From: CAVPGH01 sp046726955
GTDB lineage: Bacteria; Acidobacteriota; Vicinamibacteria; Fen-336
DNA length: 6,171 bases
Direction: 5' to 3'
Assembly (NCBI GenBank): GCA_046726955.1
Contig: JBKPBQ010000405.1
Coordinates: 1 to 6,171, forward strand
Positions 1-5,135 of this stretch are shown piece by piece; the stretch's first letter is position 1; each line of letters begins with the position of its first letter. The notes under the pieces are model-generated. The model searched no databases. It worked only from the letters and a program-made list of their open reading frames with translations, and had not been told where the DNA came from. Position numbers and translations under genes: made by a program.

Positions 1-26
1 GAGCAGCGTCACCCGTCCCGTATCTT

Positions 27-1994
27 CTATTTCGTTACCGTTAGCGACACTGTGGTCGTGCGCGTGAGCCCGCCACCGGTGCCCGGAATCGTGAGGGGGA
101 ACGTCCCGCGGGTCGTGTTGCGGCCAGTGGTCACGGTCAGGGTCGAAGAGCCGGTCGTATTCACCGAGGCGGGGTTGAAGCCGGCGCTGACTCCCGAGGG
201 CAACCCGGTGACGCTGAAGGTCACGAGACCAGCGAAGCCTCCCGAGGGAGTCACGGTCACCGAGTAGCTCGTGCTCGACCCTCGCCTCACCGTCTGCGAA
301 GCAGGCGAGGCGCTGAGCGCGAAGTCTCCCTGTCCCGTGACGACCAGCGTGACCACGGTCGTGTGGGTGAGCGTGCCGCTGGTCCCGGTGATGGTGATCG
401 GGTACGAGCCGGGCGGTGTCGACGCGGTGGTGGCAACGCCGAGGCTCGACGTTCCCGAGCCCGTCACGGAAGCGGGATTGAAAGTGGCCGTCGCTGCCGC
501 GGGCAGGCCCGAGGCGGATAGGCCGACCGTTCCCGTGAAGCCGTTCACGGCAGTCACGGTCACGGTGTAGGCCGCGCCGCCGCCCGCCGCTACCGTCTGC
601 GAGGAGGGGCTGGCCCCCAGTGTGAAGTCCGGTCCCGGCGTCTGCAGGACTCCGTTCCGGGCGCCGCTCGGGTTGCCGTTGTCGTTGTAGTAGTGATTGG
701 TGATCCAGACGTAGTCGCGGCCCTGGTTGGCCGCCCAGCGCTGCGTGCCCCACTGGCACTCGCCCCGTCCGTGGCCGTTGAAGGTGGTGCCCGCGTCCAC
801 GGCGTCGCTCATGCAGGGCCAGCTCATGTCCGGCCGCCCGGTGAAGCCGTCCGCGCAGAAGCTGTCGTTGTTCTCGGCCGCGTACTCGGCGAAGAGCGGC
901 TCCGTCTGGGCCGCGTTGACCACGATCATCCCGCTTGTGAAGGCCGTCGCGTTGTCGCTGTTGACGTTGGAGTCCGTGGGATCGAGCACCTGGCAGCAGG
1001 TCGTGCTGCAGATGTCGTAGTTGGCGGCTCGCGGGTGCACGACGTGGTAGGCGCCGTAGCTGCGGTAGGCGATGGCCCCCGCGCGCAGCGAGTCGGCGGT
1101 CCAGGAGGCGATCCACTCGTCGTCGAGCCCGAGCCGCACGTAGGTGTCGAGCGTGTACACCTGGACGGTGCTGCACGTCGCGCAGGAGCAGTTGAACCCT
1201 ACGCGGATGCTGTCGGGGACGACGACCGACTGCGTGACGGGACCGAGAGGCCCTGTCTCGCTGGCCGCTGCCGGCGGTACCGACTGCGCCGCTTTCAGCT
1301 CCTCAGGGCTCCGCTGCATCTTGTGGGGCACGCCTTGCTCGACGCTGCCTCGGCCGCGCTCGAGGTCCACGATGAAGTGCGTGGCGCCTTCGGTGACGAA
1401 GAAGGCGCGCCGGTGATACGTGCGGTAGCCGCGCCGCTCCACGGTCAGGTCTTCCGTCGCCGGCAACTCCGAAGCACCCGCCTCCTCGGCGGTCGTGTCG
1501 AGCAGGAAGTAGCCGCGCTCGTCGGAGAGCGCTTCCAGTCCGGCGCGCTCGAGCCGCACTCGTGCCCCGCGCGCGGGGCGGCCGCTCTCCACGTCCACCA
1601 CGTGGCCGTGGATGAGGGCGCGGCCGGGCTGTTGGAGCGCGGCCAGCGCGTCCGCGCGCAGCTCGGCCGGCGGCTCCAAGGGGTCGAGCCAGAGCACGGC
1701 GGAGAGGGGCGCGTCTTCCGCGAGGTCGAATCGAGTGCGCAAGGGCCGGTGCCCGGCGGCCTCGACCTCGATGAAGTGCGAGCCCGCGGGCAGGTCGAAC
1801 GCTCCTCGCGCCGCCGCGTCCACGAGCAGCGCGCGGCTGGGCAGCCGCTCGTTCGCGCGCGCGAGCACGCGCGCCGGCACGCCGTAGCCGGTGGCGCTGT
1901 CGCGCACGACGATCTCCAGCCTGGCCGCGGAAGCTCCTGGCGCGACGAGCGCCAGGACGGCAGCGAGAGAGACGGGGGGGAGGGCGTTCCGCAT
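27..1994 (-). CDS. Secreted SpoIID/LytB-domain protein with carboxypeptidase-regulatory-like and Ig-like domains
   Basis: This is a 655-residue protein from ATG 1994. That start is preferred over the in-frame GTG at 2000 because GGGAGG (2005-2000) lies 5 nt upstream of the ATG and the GTG overlaps the SD. Residues 1 to about 23 form a signal peptide (hydrophobic core, then GASA). Residues 25-103 and 126-212 resemble carboxypeptidase-regulatory-like beta-sandwiches; the second has the typical 'GHVVDVESGRPARGARV' and 'DERGYFLL' pattern. Residues about 256-438 are a SpoIID/LytB-type domain: 'DEWIASW...LRAGAIAYRSYGAY' matches the family's Glu-containing motif (E293 aligns with the catalytic Glu of SpoIID), and 'GHGRGECQWG' (407-416) is the second signature. 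Nine cysteines fall within 269-413, which is unusual and suggests disulfides outside the cytoplasm. Two Ig-like repeats follow (456-553 and 557-654). SpoIID of sporeformers is a lytic transglycosylase on peptide-free glycan. Here cell-wall or glycan binding or cleavage is inferred, and activity is unproven. The gene is transcribed divergently from the BNR propeller gene. Confidence 0.88.
   Translation of the reverse strand: MRNALPPVSLAAVLALVAPGASAARLEIVVRDSATGYGVPARVLARANERLPSRALLVDAAARGAFDLPAGSHFIEVEAAGHRPLRTRFDLAEDAPLSAVLWLDPLEPPAELRADALAALQQPGRALIHGHVVDVESGRPARGARVRLERAGLEALSDERGYFLLDTTAEEAGASELPATEDLTVERRGYRTYHRRAFFVTEGATHFIVDLERGRGSVEQGVPHKMQRSPEELKAAQSVPPAAASETGPLGPVTQSVVVPDSIRVGFNCSCATCSTVQVYTLDTYVRLGLDDEWIASWTADSLRAGAIAYRSYGAYHVVHPRAANYDICSTTCCQVLDPTDSNVNSDNATAFTSGMIVVNAAQTEPLFAEYAAENNDSFCADGFTGRPDMSWPCMSDAVDAGTTFNGHGRGECQWGTQRWAANQGRDYVWITNHYYNDNGNPSGARNGVLQTPGPDFTLGASPSSQTVAAGGGAAYTVTVTAVNGFTGTVGLSASGLPAAATATFNPASVTGSGTSSLGVATTASTPPGSYPITITGTSGTLTHTTVVTLVVTGQGDFALSASPASQTVRRGSSTSYSVTVTPSGGFAGLVTFSVTGLPSGVSAGFNPASVNTTGSSTLTVTTGRNTTRGTFPLTIPGTGGGLTRTTTVSLTVTK
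33..629 (-). repeat. Two tandem Ig-like repeats at the C-terminus of the SpoIID-domain protein
   Basis: Two successive modules of about 98 residues are encoded at 629-336 and 326-33. Each opens with D-F-x-L-x-A-S-P-x-S/A-S-Q-T-V, continues through Y-(T/S)-V-T-V-T, G-F-x-G, (T/S)-x-x-G-L-P, (T/S/G)-F-N-P-A-S-V, and ends (T/R)-T-T-x-V-(T/S)-L-x-V-T. This is the serine/threonine-rich beta-sandwich repeat common at the ends of exported proteins in Acidobacteria and other soil bacteria. The copies differ clearly in sequence, so this is an old duplication and not a recent slippage event. The likely role is as a surface spacer or adhesive stalk; no catalytic residues are expected. Confidence 0.8.
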
Positions 1995-1997
1995 GTT

Positions 1998-2005
1998 CAC
2001 CTCCC
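1998..2005 (-). promoter_or_regulatory. Ribosome binding site of the SpoIID-domain gene
   Basis: Read on the minus strand, GGGAGGTG lies with its GGAGG core ending 5 nt before ATG 1994. It decides between two in-frame starts (GTG 2000, ATG 1994) in favour of the ATG. The site is also part of a small potential hairpin, TCACC/GGTGA, at 1997-2012. Confidence 0.75.
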
Positions 2006-2018
2006 GGGGTGACTAGTG

Positions 2019-2047
2019 ATCGTACCGCCATCGGACTGGTCCCGGAA
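2019..2047 (-). promoter_or_regulatory. Possible promoter of the SpoIID-domain gene
   Basis: On the minus strand TACGAT (2024-2019) resembles a -10 box (4 of 6 to TATAAT) and is placed for initiation near 2012, giving a leader of about 17 nt. The matching -35 position (2047-2042, TTCCGG) is poor and lies inside the 18-bp near-palindrome. This is a weak prediction from sequence only. Confidence 0.25.
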
Positions 2048-2052
2048 CCAGT
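2035..2052. repeat. 18-bp near-palindrome, copy 1 (divergent intergenic region)
   Basis: ACTGGTCCCGGAACCAGT has 6-bp perfect arms (ACTGGT/ACCAGT) and a CCGG centre, with one mismatched pair (C7/A12). It is identical and in the same orientation as the copy at 5068-5085. Here it lies 40 bp upstream of the SpoIID-domain start and 60 bp upstream of the BNR-propeller start. It could be a dyad operator, a REP-like extragenic palindrome or a recombination or insertion site; the sequence does not distinguish these. Confidence 0.8.
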
Positions 2053-2060
2053 GATTGCGA

Positions 2061-2090
2061 TTGACGCTCTCCGCCGCCGAGGCGTAGCCT
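2061..2090 (+). promoter_or_regulatory. Possible promoter of the BNR-propeller gene
   Basis: TTGACG (2061-2066, 5 of 6 to the -35 consensus) is followed after 18 nt by TAGCCT (2085-2090, 3 of 6 to the -10 consensus). Initiation would fall near 2097, just before the ribosome binding site. The -10 overlaps the loop and right arm of the inverted repeat 2076-2094. The -35 is good and the -10 is weak, so this is tentative. Confidence 0.35.
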
Positions 2091-2094
2091 CGGC
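2076..2094 (+). promoter_or_regulatory. Perfect 8-bp inverted repeat upstream of the BNR-propeller gene
   Basis: GCCGAGGC (2076-2083), loop GTA, GCCTCGGC (2087-2094). It ends 8 nt before the GGAGG ribosome binding site. If transcribed it would form a strong hairpin in the leader. If transcription starts near 2097 it would instead be a DNA dyad covering the -10, that is, an operator. No U-run follows, so it is not an intrinsic terminator. Confidence 0.5.
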
Positions 2095-2102
2095 CCCGAA
2101 CC

Positions 2103-2107
2103 GGAGG
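2103..2107 (+). promoter_or_regulatory. Ribosome binding site of the BNR-propeller gene
   Basis: GGAGG with a 5-nt spacer before ATG 2113. It is a consensus Shine-Dalgarno and fixes the start of the downstream gene. Confidence 0.75.
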
Positions 2108-2112
2108 CGAGC

Positions 2113-3510
2113 ATGAGGCAGGCAGCCATTTCGCGTTACGCATCTGCGGGACTCTCGCTCGCGGCGGTCCTCGCCGCGGTGACGGCACTCCTCGTTCCCA
2201 CCGAGGCCAGGGAGAAGGGCAAGCGCGCGCAAGGACGAGTACGCGCGTCCGTCGTCGCGGCGCCGATCGAGCAGACGGCCGTAGCCACGAACCTGGGGCC
2301 GGCCGGCTTCACGCCCCAGACGCGCCTGGGTTTCCAGGTCGGCGATCAATGGGAGCCGGCCATCGCCGCCGACGACTACGGCAGCGTGTACGTCCTCTAC
2401 CCGCAGTACGGCGGCGTTCCCGGCTGTCCCGCGTCCGCATGCGCGAGCCCGACGGCCATCCTCCAGGTGAGCCGCGATCGCGGGGCGACCTGGGGATCGC
2501 CGCACCCGATCGCGCCCTCGGGCACCGAGCAGGTGGACACCCAGATCGTGGTGGATCGCGTGGACGGCCGCACGCTCTACGCCTCGTGGCTCCAGAACGG
2601 GAAGAGCGACACGGTCGTGGCGAAGTCGACCGATCTCGGCAACACCTGGACGGTGGTCGTCGCCGACCACACGAACGCCGGAACCGACAAGCCGATCCTG
2701 GCCGTCCTCGGTCAGGACGTCTACGTCGGCTACAACCACGCGCAGAAGGTCTGGGTGTCGTTCTCGCACGACGGGGGCGCGACGTTCACGTCCACGAACG
2801 TGAACCCGAACGGCAAGCTGGGCTGGTCGCTGGCCGGCGGCGGGACCGTCACGCCCGACGGCAGGGTGTTCTTCTCCTGGGCGGGCTACGAGCAGAACGG
2901 CGGGGCGAAGGGACGCGTCAACCTCTACGTCAGCACGAGCGCCGACGGCGGCCTGACCTGGGTCAACAAGGTGCTCGACACCTCGGGCGCGCCGCCGGAC
3001 TGCTCCGCCTCCTTCTGCGGCTGGGCCTACCTCGGAGCGCAGGTCACGATGACCTCGGACGAGGCGGGAGTGCTCTACGCGCTGTGGAACGCCGGGACGG
3101 TGGACAAGGGGCCGGAGCGGATCTTCTTCGCGCGCTCCGAGAACGCAGGCGCCACCTGGTCGGCCAAGGTCGACGTCTCGGCGGCGCCCGCGGGAGCCGC
3201 GCACGCGTTCCCCGCCGTGGCCGCCGGCTCTCCCGGCGACGTGCGCATCGCGTGGATGGACGCCCGCGCCGGGTCGCTCTGGAACGTCTACTACCGCCGG
3301 TCCTCGGACGGAGGACGCGGATTCGGCCCCGAGACGGACCTCTCCACCTTCGTGACCGGCTTCAGCTACATCAGCCCCAGCGGGTTCAGCTTCCCGTTCG
3401 GCGACTACTTCGAGATGGACATCGACGATCGCGGCGACAGCCAGCTCGTCTGGGGCGAGGGACTCAACTGGGACTCGCCCGGCTCGATCTGGTACGCGCG
3501 CGGGCACTGA
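2113..3510 (+). CDS. Secreted sialidase-like (BNR/Asp-box) beta-propeller protein
   Basis: This is a 465-residue protein starting at ATG 2113 behind GGAGG. Residues 1 to about 32 look like a signal peptide (positively charged start, then a long Leu/Ala/Val core). The rest is a sialidase-fold propeller marked by six Asp-box motifs (S-x-D-x-G-x-T-W): S120-W127, S172-W179, S218-F225, S276-W283, S342-W349 (Asp replaced by Asn344) and S397-F404 (degenerate). Blades alternate with 'VYVLY', 'LYASW', 'VFFSW', 'LYALW', 'VRIAW' and 'SQLVW' strands. Asp-box propellers include sialidases and other glycosidases but also many non-enzymatic proteins. I cannot identify the catalytic Arg triad or the Tyr/Glu nucleophile pair, so sialidase activity is not claimed. 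Four cysteines (105, 110, 297, 302) fit two disulfides, consistent with export. It is first in the plus-strand direction, 232 bp from the next gene and probably a separate transcript. Confidence 0.85.
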   Translation: MRQAAISRYASAGLSLAAVLAAVTALLVPTEAREKGKRAQGRVRASVVAAPIEQTAVATNLGPAGFTPQTRLGFQVGDQWEPAIAADDYGSVYVLYPQYGGVPGCPASACASPTAILQVSRDRGATWGSPHPIAPSGTEQVDTQIVVDRVDGRTLYASWLQNGKSDTVVAKSTDLGNTWTVVVADHTNAGTDKPILAVLGQDVYVGYNHAQKVWVSFSHDGGATFTSTNVNPNGKLGWSLAGGGTVTPDGRVFFSWAGYEQNGGAKGRVNLYVSTSADGGLTWVNKVLDTSGAPPDCSASFCGWAYLGAQVTMTSDEAGVLYALWNAGTVDKGPERIFFARSENAGATWSAKVDVSAAPAGAAHAFPAVAAGSPGDVRIAWMDARAGSLWNVYYRRSSDGGRGFGPETDLSTFVTGFSYISPSGFSFPFGDYFEMDIDDRGDSQLVWGEGLNWDSPGSIWYARGH

Positions 3511-3511
3511 G

Positions 3512-3527
3512 TGGCGCAAAAGCGCCA
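3512..3527 (+). terminator. Compact hairpin just after the BNR-propeller stop
   Basis: TGGCGC AAAA GCGCCA is a perfect 6-bp stem with a 4-nt loop that begins 2 nt after the TGA. It is followed by AATTG and not by a U-run, so it fits poorly as a classical intrinsic terminator. It may protect the 3' end, be a weak terminator, or be a 16-bp DNA dyad. Confidence 0.35.
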
Positions 3528-3742
3528 AATTGACGACCTGCCGACACCTGCCATCGACACCTTGTTCGCGCGAGGTCGCACCCCTCCGGCCTAATCCAGT
3601 CGGGCTGAGTGACTTGAGGCTTCGACGGCCGCCGGCGCTTTGGCGGCACGGCCGTTGCCTCTCTGTCGCGCCGAGCTCGCCAGGCAAAGCTGGCGCGCCG
3701 TCGCGGACAGGTCGCGGCCGGCGTTATCGAAGCGAGGACTCT
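3528..3742. other. Intergenic stretch with GC-rich inverted repeats, no gene seen
   Basis: No credible coding signal is present. The frame of the downstream gene stays open back to 3530, but the putative extension has low-complexity, Arg/Pro-rich composition and no better start. The stretch holds an 8-bp direct repeat CGACACCT (3542-3549 and 3555-3562). It also holds an interrupted stem GCCT..AGTC/GACT..AGGC (3589-3620), a 7-bp stem ACGGCCG/CGGCCGT (3625-3655) and a 6-bp stem CGCCAG/CTGGCG (3678-3695). TTGACG at 3530-3535 resembles a -35 box but no matching -10 is evident. In DNA this GC-rich, such stems arise easily by chance. Confidence 0.4.
3734..3737 (+). promoter_or_regulatory. Ribosome binding site deciding the start of the TerB-COQ4 gene
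   Basis: GAGG (within AGCGAGGA) lies 5 nt before ATG 3743. It is the reason for choosing this start over the upstream open frame that reaches back to 3530. Confidence 0.6.
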
Positions 3743-4681
3743 ATGGATCTCGTGGTTCTGAACGAGAAGCAAACGCCCTTCGCCCTCCGCGCCCTGCGCG
3801 GCGTCGTCGGGAGCAACGGCACGATCACCCCGGCGGAGCGCCGGTTCATCGAGGTGGTGGGCGAGCTCCACGGGACGGCGGTCGACGTCGACGCGCTCAC
3901 GCCAGTCACGCCGGGCGAGGTCGCCGAGGTCATCACCGAGCCCCACCAGCGCAAGCGCGTCGTGCAGCTGGCGGCGATCGCGGCGATGGTGGAAGGAGAC
4001 GTGACGTCTGCGGAGGCGACGGCGGTCAGGGCTCTCGCCTCCGCCCTGGGCGTGAAGGAGGCGGCCCTCAAGGTGCTCGACGGGATCGCGGCCGACCACC
4101 TCCTCCTCACGCGCTTCGACATGATGCGCCGCATCATGGGGAAGTTCGGCACGAAGGCCTACCAGGAAGAGGGCTTCGCCGGCGTCCACAAGATGATGGC
4201 GATGTTCGGCGTCGGAGAGGACCCCCAGGTGGCCTGGAAGTACAAGCAGCTCGGACTTCTCCCCGAGGGCACGCTGGGCCGCGAGCTCTGGGAGCACTGC
4301 ACGAAGAACAGGTTCAGCTTACCCGGCGAGAAGGGCGGGATCCCCGAGCGAATGGTCTTCCACGACTGGGGCCACGTCCTCGCGGGTTACGACACGAGGC
4401 CGGAAGGCGAGATCCAGCAGGGTGCTTTCCAGGGCGGCTTCGTGCGCGAGGACGGCTTCGCCTTCCTGATGTTCGTCGTCATGCAGTTCCACCTCGGCAT
4501 GAAGGTGACGCCGGTGACCGACGGCTTCACCGGACTGTTCGACGCGCAGAAGGTCCTGCGCGCGGCCCAGCGCGGCGCCGCCTGCAAGGTGGACCTCAGC
4601 GACCACTGGGACGCGTTCGCGGTCGCCGACGTCCCCCTGGAGAAGATCCGCGCGGAGTACGGAGTGCCTCCGCTCGCATGA
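3743..4681 (+). CDS. TerB-like domain fused to a COQ4-like metal-binding domain
   Basis: This is a 312-residue protein without signal peptide or membrane segment, so probably cytosolic. Residues about 12-116 are all-helical and resemble the TerB/DjlA fold: 'VVGSNGTITPAERRFIEVV' and 'AAMVEGDVTSAEATAVRALASALGV' repeat the (D)G-x-(I/V)-(S/T)-x-x-E loop of that family, here with Asp replaced by N25 and E84. Residues about 160-312 resemble COQ4. The signature HDxxHx11E is complete (H207, D208, H211, E223), followed by 'GAFQGGF', 'MQFHLGM', 'AAQRGAACKVDLSDHWDAF' and the ending 'PLEKIRAEYGVPPL'. These match the COQ4-type pattern of a basic helix, D-L and a final PLxxLRxExGI/V. Eukaryotic COQ4 binds a divalent metal through this motif and acts in ubiquinone ring modification at C1. 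Whether this bacterial protein acts on quinones is inference, since no ubi or coq gene is nearby. The stop overlaps the next ATG. Confidence 0.75.
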   Translation: MDLVVLNEKQTPFALRALRGVVGSNGTITPAERRFIEVVGELHGTAVDVDALTPVTPGEVAEVITEPHQRKRVVQLAAIAAMVEGDVTSAEATAVRALASALGVKEAALKVLDGIAADHLLLTRFDMMRRIMGKFGTKAYQEEGFAGVHKMMAMFGVGEDPQVAWKYKQLGLLPEGTLGRELWEHCTKNRFSLPGEKGGIPERMVFHDWGHVLAGYDTRPEGEIQQGAFQGGFVREDGFAFLMFVVMQFHLGMKVTPVTDGFTGLFDAQKVLRAAQRGAACKVDLSDHWDAFAVADVPLEKIRAEYGVPPLA

Positions 4682-5052
4682 TTCGACGCTTCGCCAGGGA
4701 GACCGTGGCCCAGATCCGCGATCACAGCATCCTGCGCATACGCGCCGGCACGAAGCCTCATCGCGTCATCGGGATCTGGGCCGTGGTCGTCGAGGGCCGC
4801 GTCTTCGCCCGCTCCTGGAGCCTCAAGCCGCGGAGCTGGTGGCGCACCTTCCTCGAGGACCCGCGGGGCGCGATCGTGGTCGACGGACGCGAGATCCCCG
4901 TCCGCGCGGTGCAGACGCGCAGCGAGCGACTGAAGGACGCCGTCTCCGCCGCCTACCTGGACAAGTACGGCTCGGGGGGATCGCGCCGGTTCGCGGTCGA
5001 CCTGGGCCGCGCGAAGTCCCGCGCTACCACCACAGAGGTCGTTCCGGCCTAG
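4678..5052 (+). CDS. DUF2255-like small protein
   Basis: This is a 124-residue protein whose ATG (4678-4680) overlaps the TGA of the preceding gene as ATGA, so translation is probably coupled. The only SD-like upstream sequence, GGAG at 4661-4664, is too distant (13 nt) to be a good independent site. The pattern fits DUF2255: 'IWAVVVEGRVFARSW' (33-47) as a beta strand-turn-strand, 'SWWRTF' (53-58), 'GAIVVDGREIPVRAV' (64-78), then 'LKDAVSAAYLDKYG' (85-98) and a C-terminal 'RATTTEVVP'. The function of DUF2255 is not known. The strand pattern loosely recalls small split-barrel flavin/F420-binding proteins, but I see no diagnostic cofactor motif. Co-expression with the TerB-COQ4 protein suggests a shared role. 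Confidence 0.7.
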   Translation: MIRRFARETVAQIRDHSILRIRAGTKPHRVIGIWAVVVEGRVFARSWSLKPRSWWRTFLEDPRGAIVVDGREIPVRAVQTRSERLKDAVSAAYLDKYGSGGSRRFAVDLGRAKSRATTTEVVPA

Positions 5053-5135
5053 GCGCAGCGCGCTCGCACTGGTCCCGGAACCAGTTGGCCTTCCTCACCC
5101 CCTGGAGGAGGTAGACTCGGCTCTCCGGCTGTGGA
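5053..5135. other. Convergent intergenic gap
   Basis: These 83 bp between two facing stop codons contain the 18-bp near-palindrome and no recognisable intrinsic terminator (no T-run of useful length on either strand). I see no coding sequence. Confidence 0.6.
5068..5085. repeat. 18-bp near-palindrome, copy 2 (convergent intergenic region)
   Basis: This is an exact, same-orientation copy of the element at 2035-2052. It lies 15 bp after the DUF2255-like stop and 50 bp beyond the stop of the opposing PQQ-like gene. Identity ends sharply at both edges of the 18 bp. In this position it could act as a bidirectional stem-loop between convergent genes, but there is no U-run on either strand. Confidence 0.8.

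Noticed and set aside
693..2012. 439-codon plus-strand open frame opposite the SpoIID-domain gene
   Set aside because: Its composition is Arg/Val/Ala/His-rich and low-complexity with no motif; it mirrors the real minus-strand gene.
2113..3510. Calling the BNR protein a true exo-alpha-sialidase
   Set aside because: Asp-boxes are clear, but they are structural. The catalytic Arg triad and nucleophile residues could not be identified by eye.
1303..3687. 794-codon open frame on the minus strand spanning two genes
   Set aside because: It is antisense to the BNR-propeller gene and out of frame with the SpoIID-domain gene. It is Arg/Ala/Gly-rich with no domain signature, typical of spurious frames in GC-rich DNA.
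3530..3742. N-terminal extension of the TerB-COQ4 protein back to 3530
   Set aside because: The added 71 residues are low-complexity with no family similarity, and a proper SD precedes ATG 3743.
3640..4677. Long plus-strand open frame upstream of and continuous with the DUF2255-like gene
   Set aside because: This part overlaps the TerB-COQ4 gene in another frame and is Arg/Gly-rich without motifs. The DUF2255-like homology begins only at ATG 4678.
5068..5085. Intrinsic terminator between the convergent genes
   Set aside because: The stem is present but no U-run follows on either strand, and the same 18-mer occurs in a divergent promoter gap, so a dedicated terminator role is not supported.
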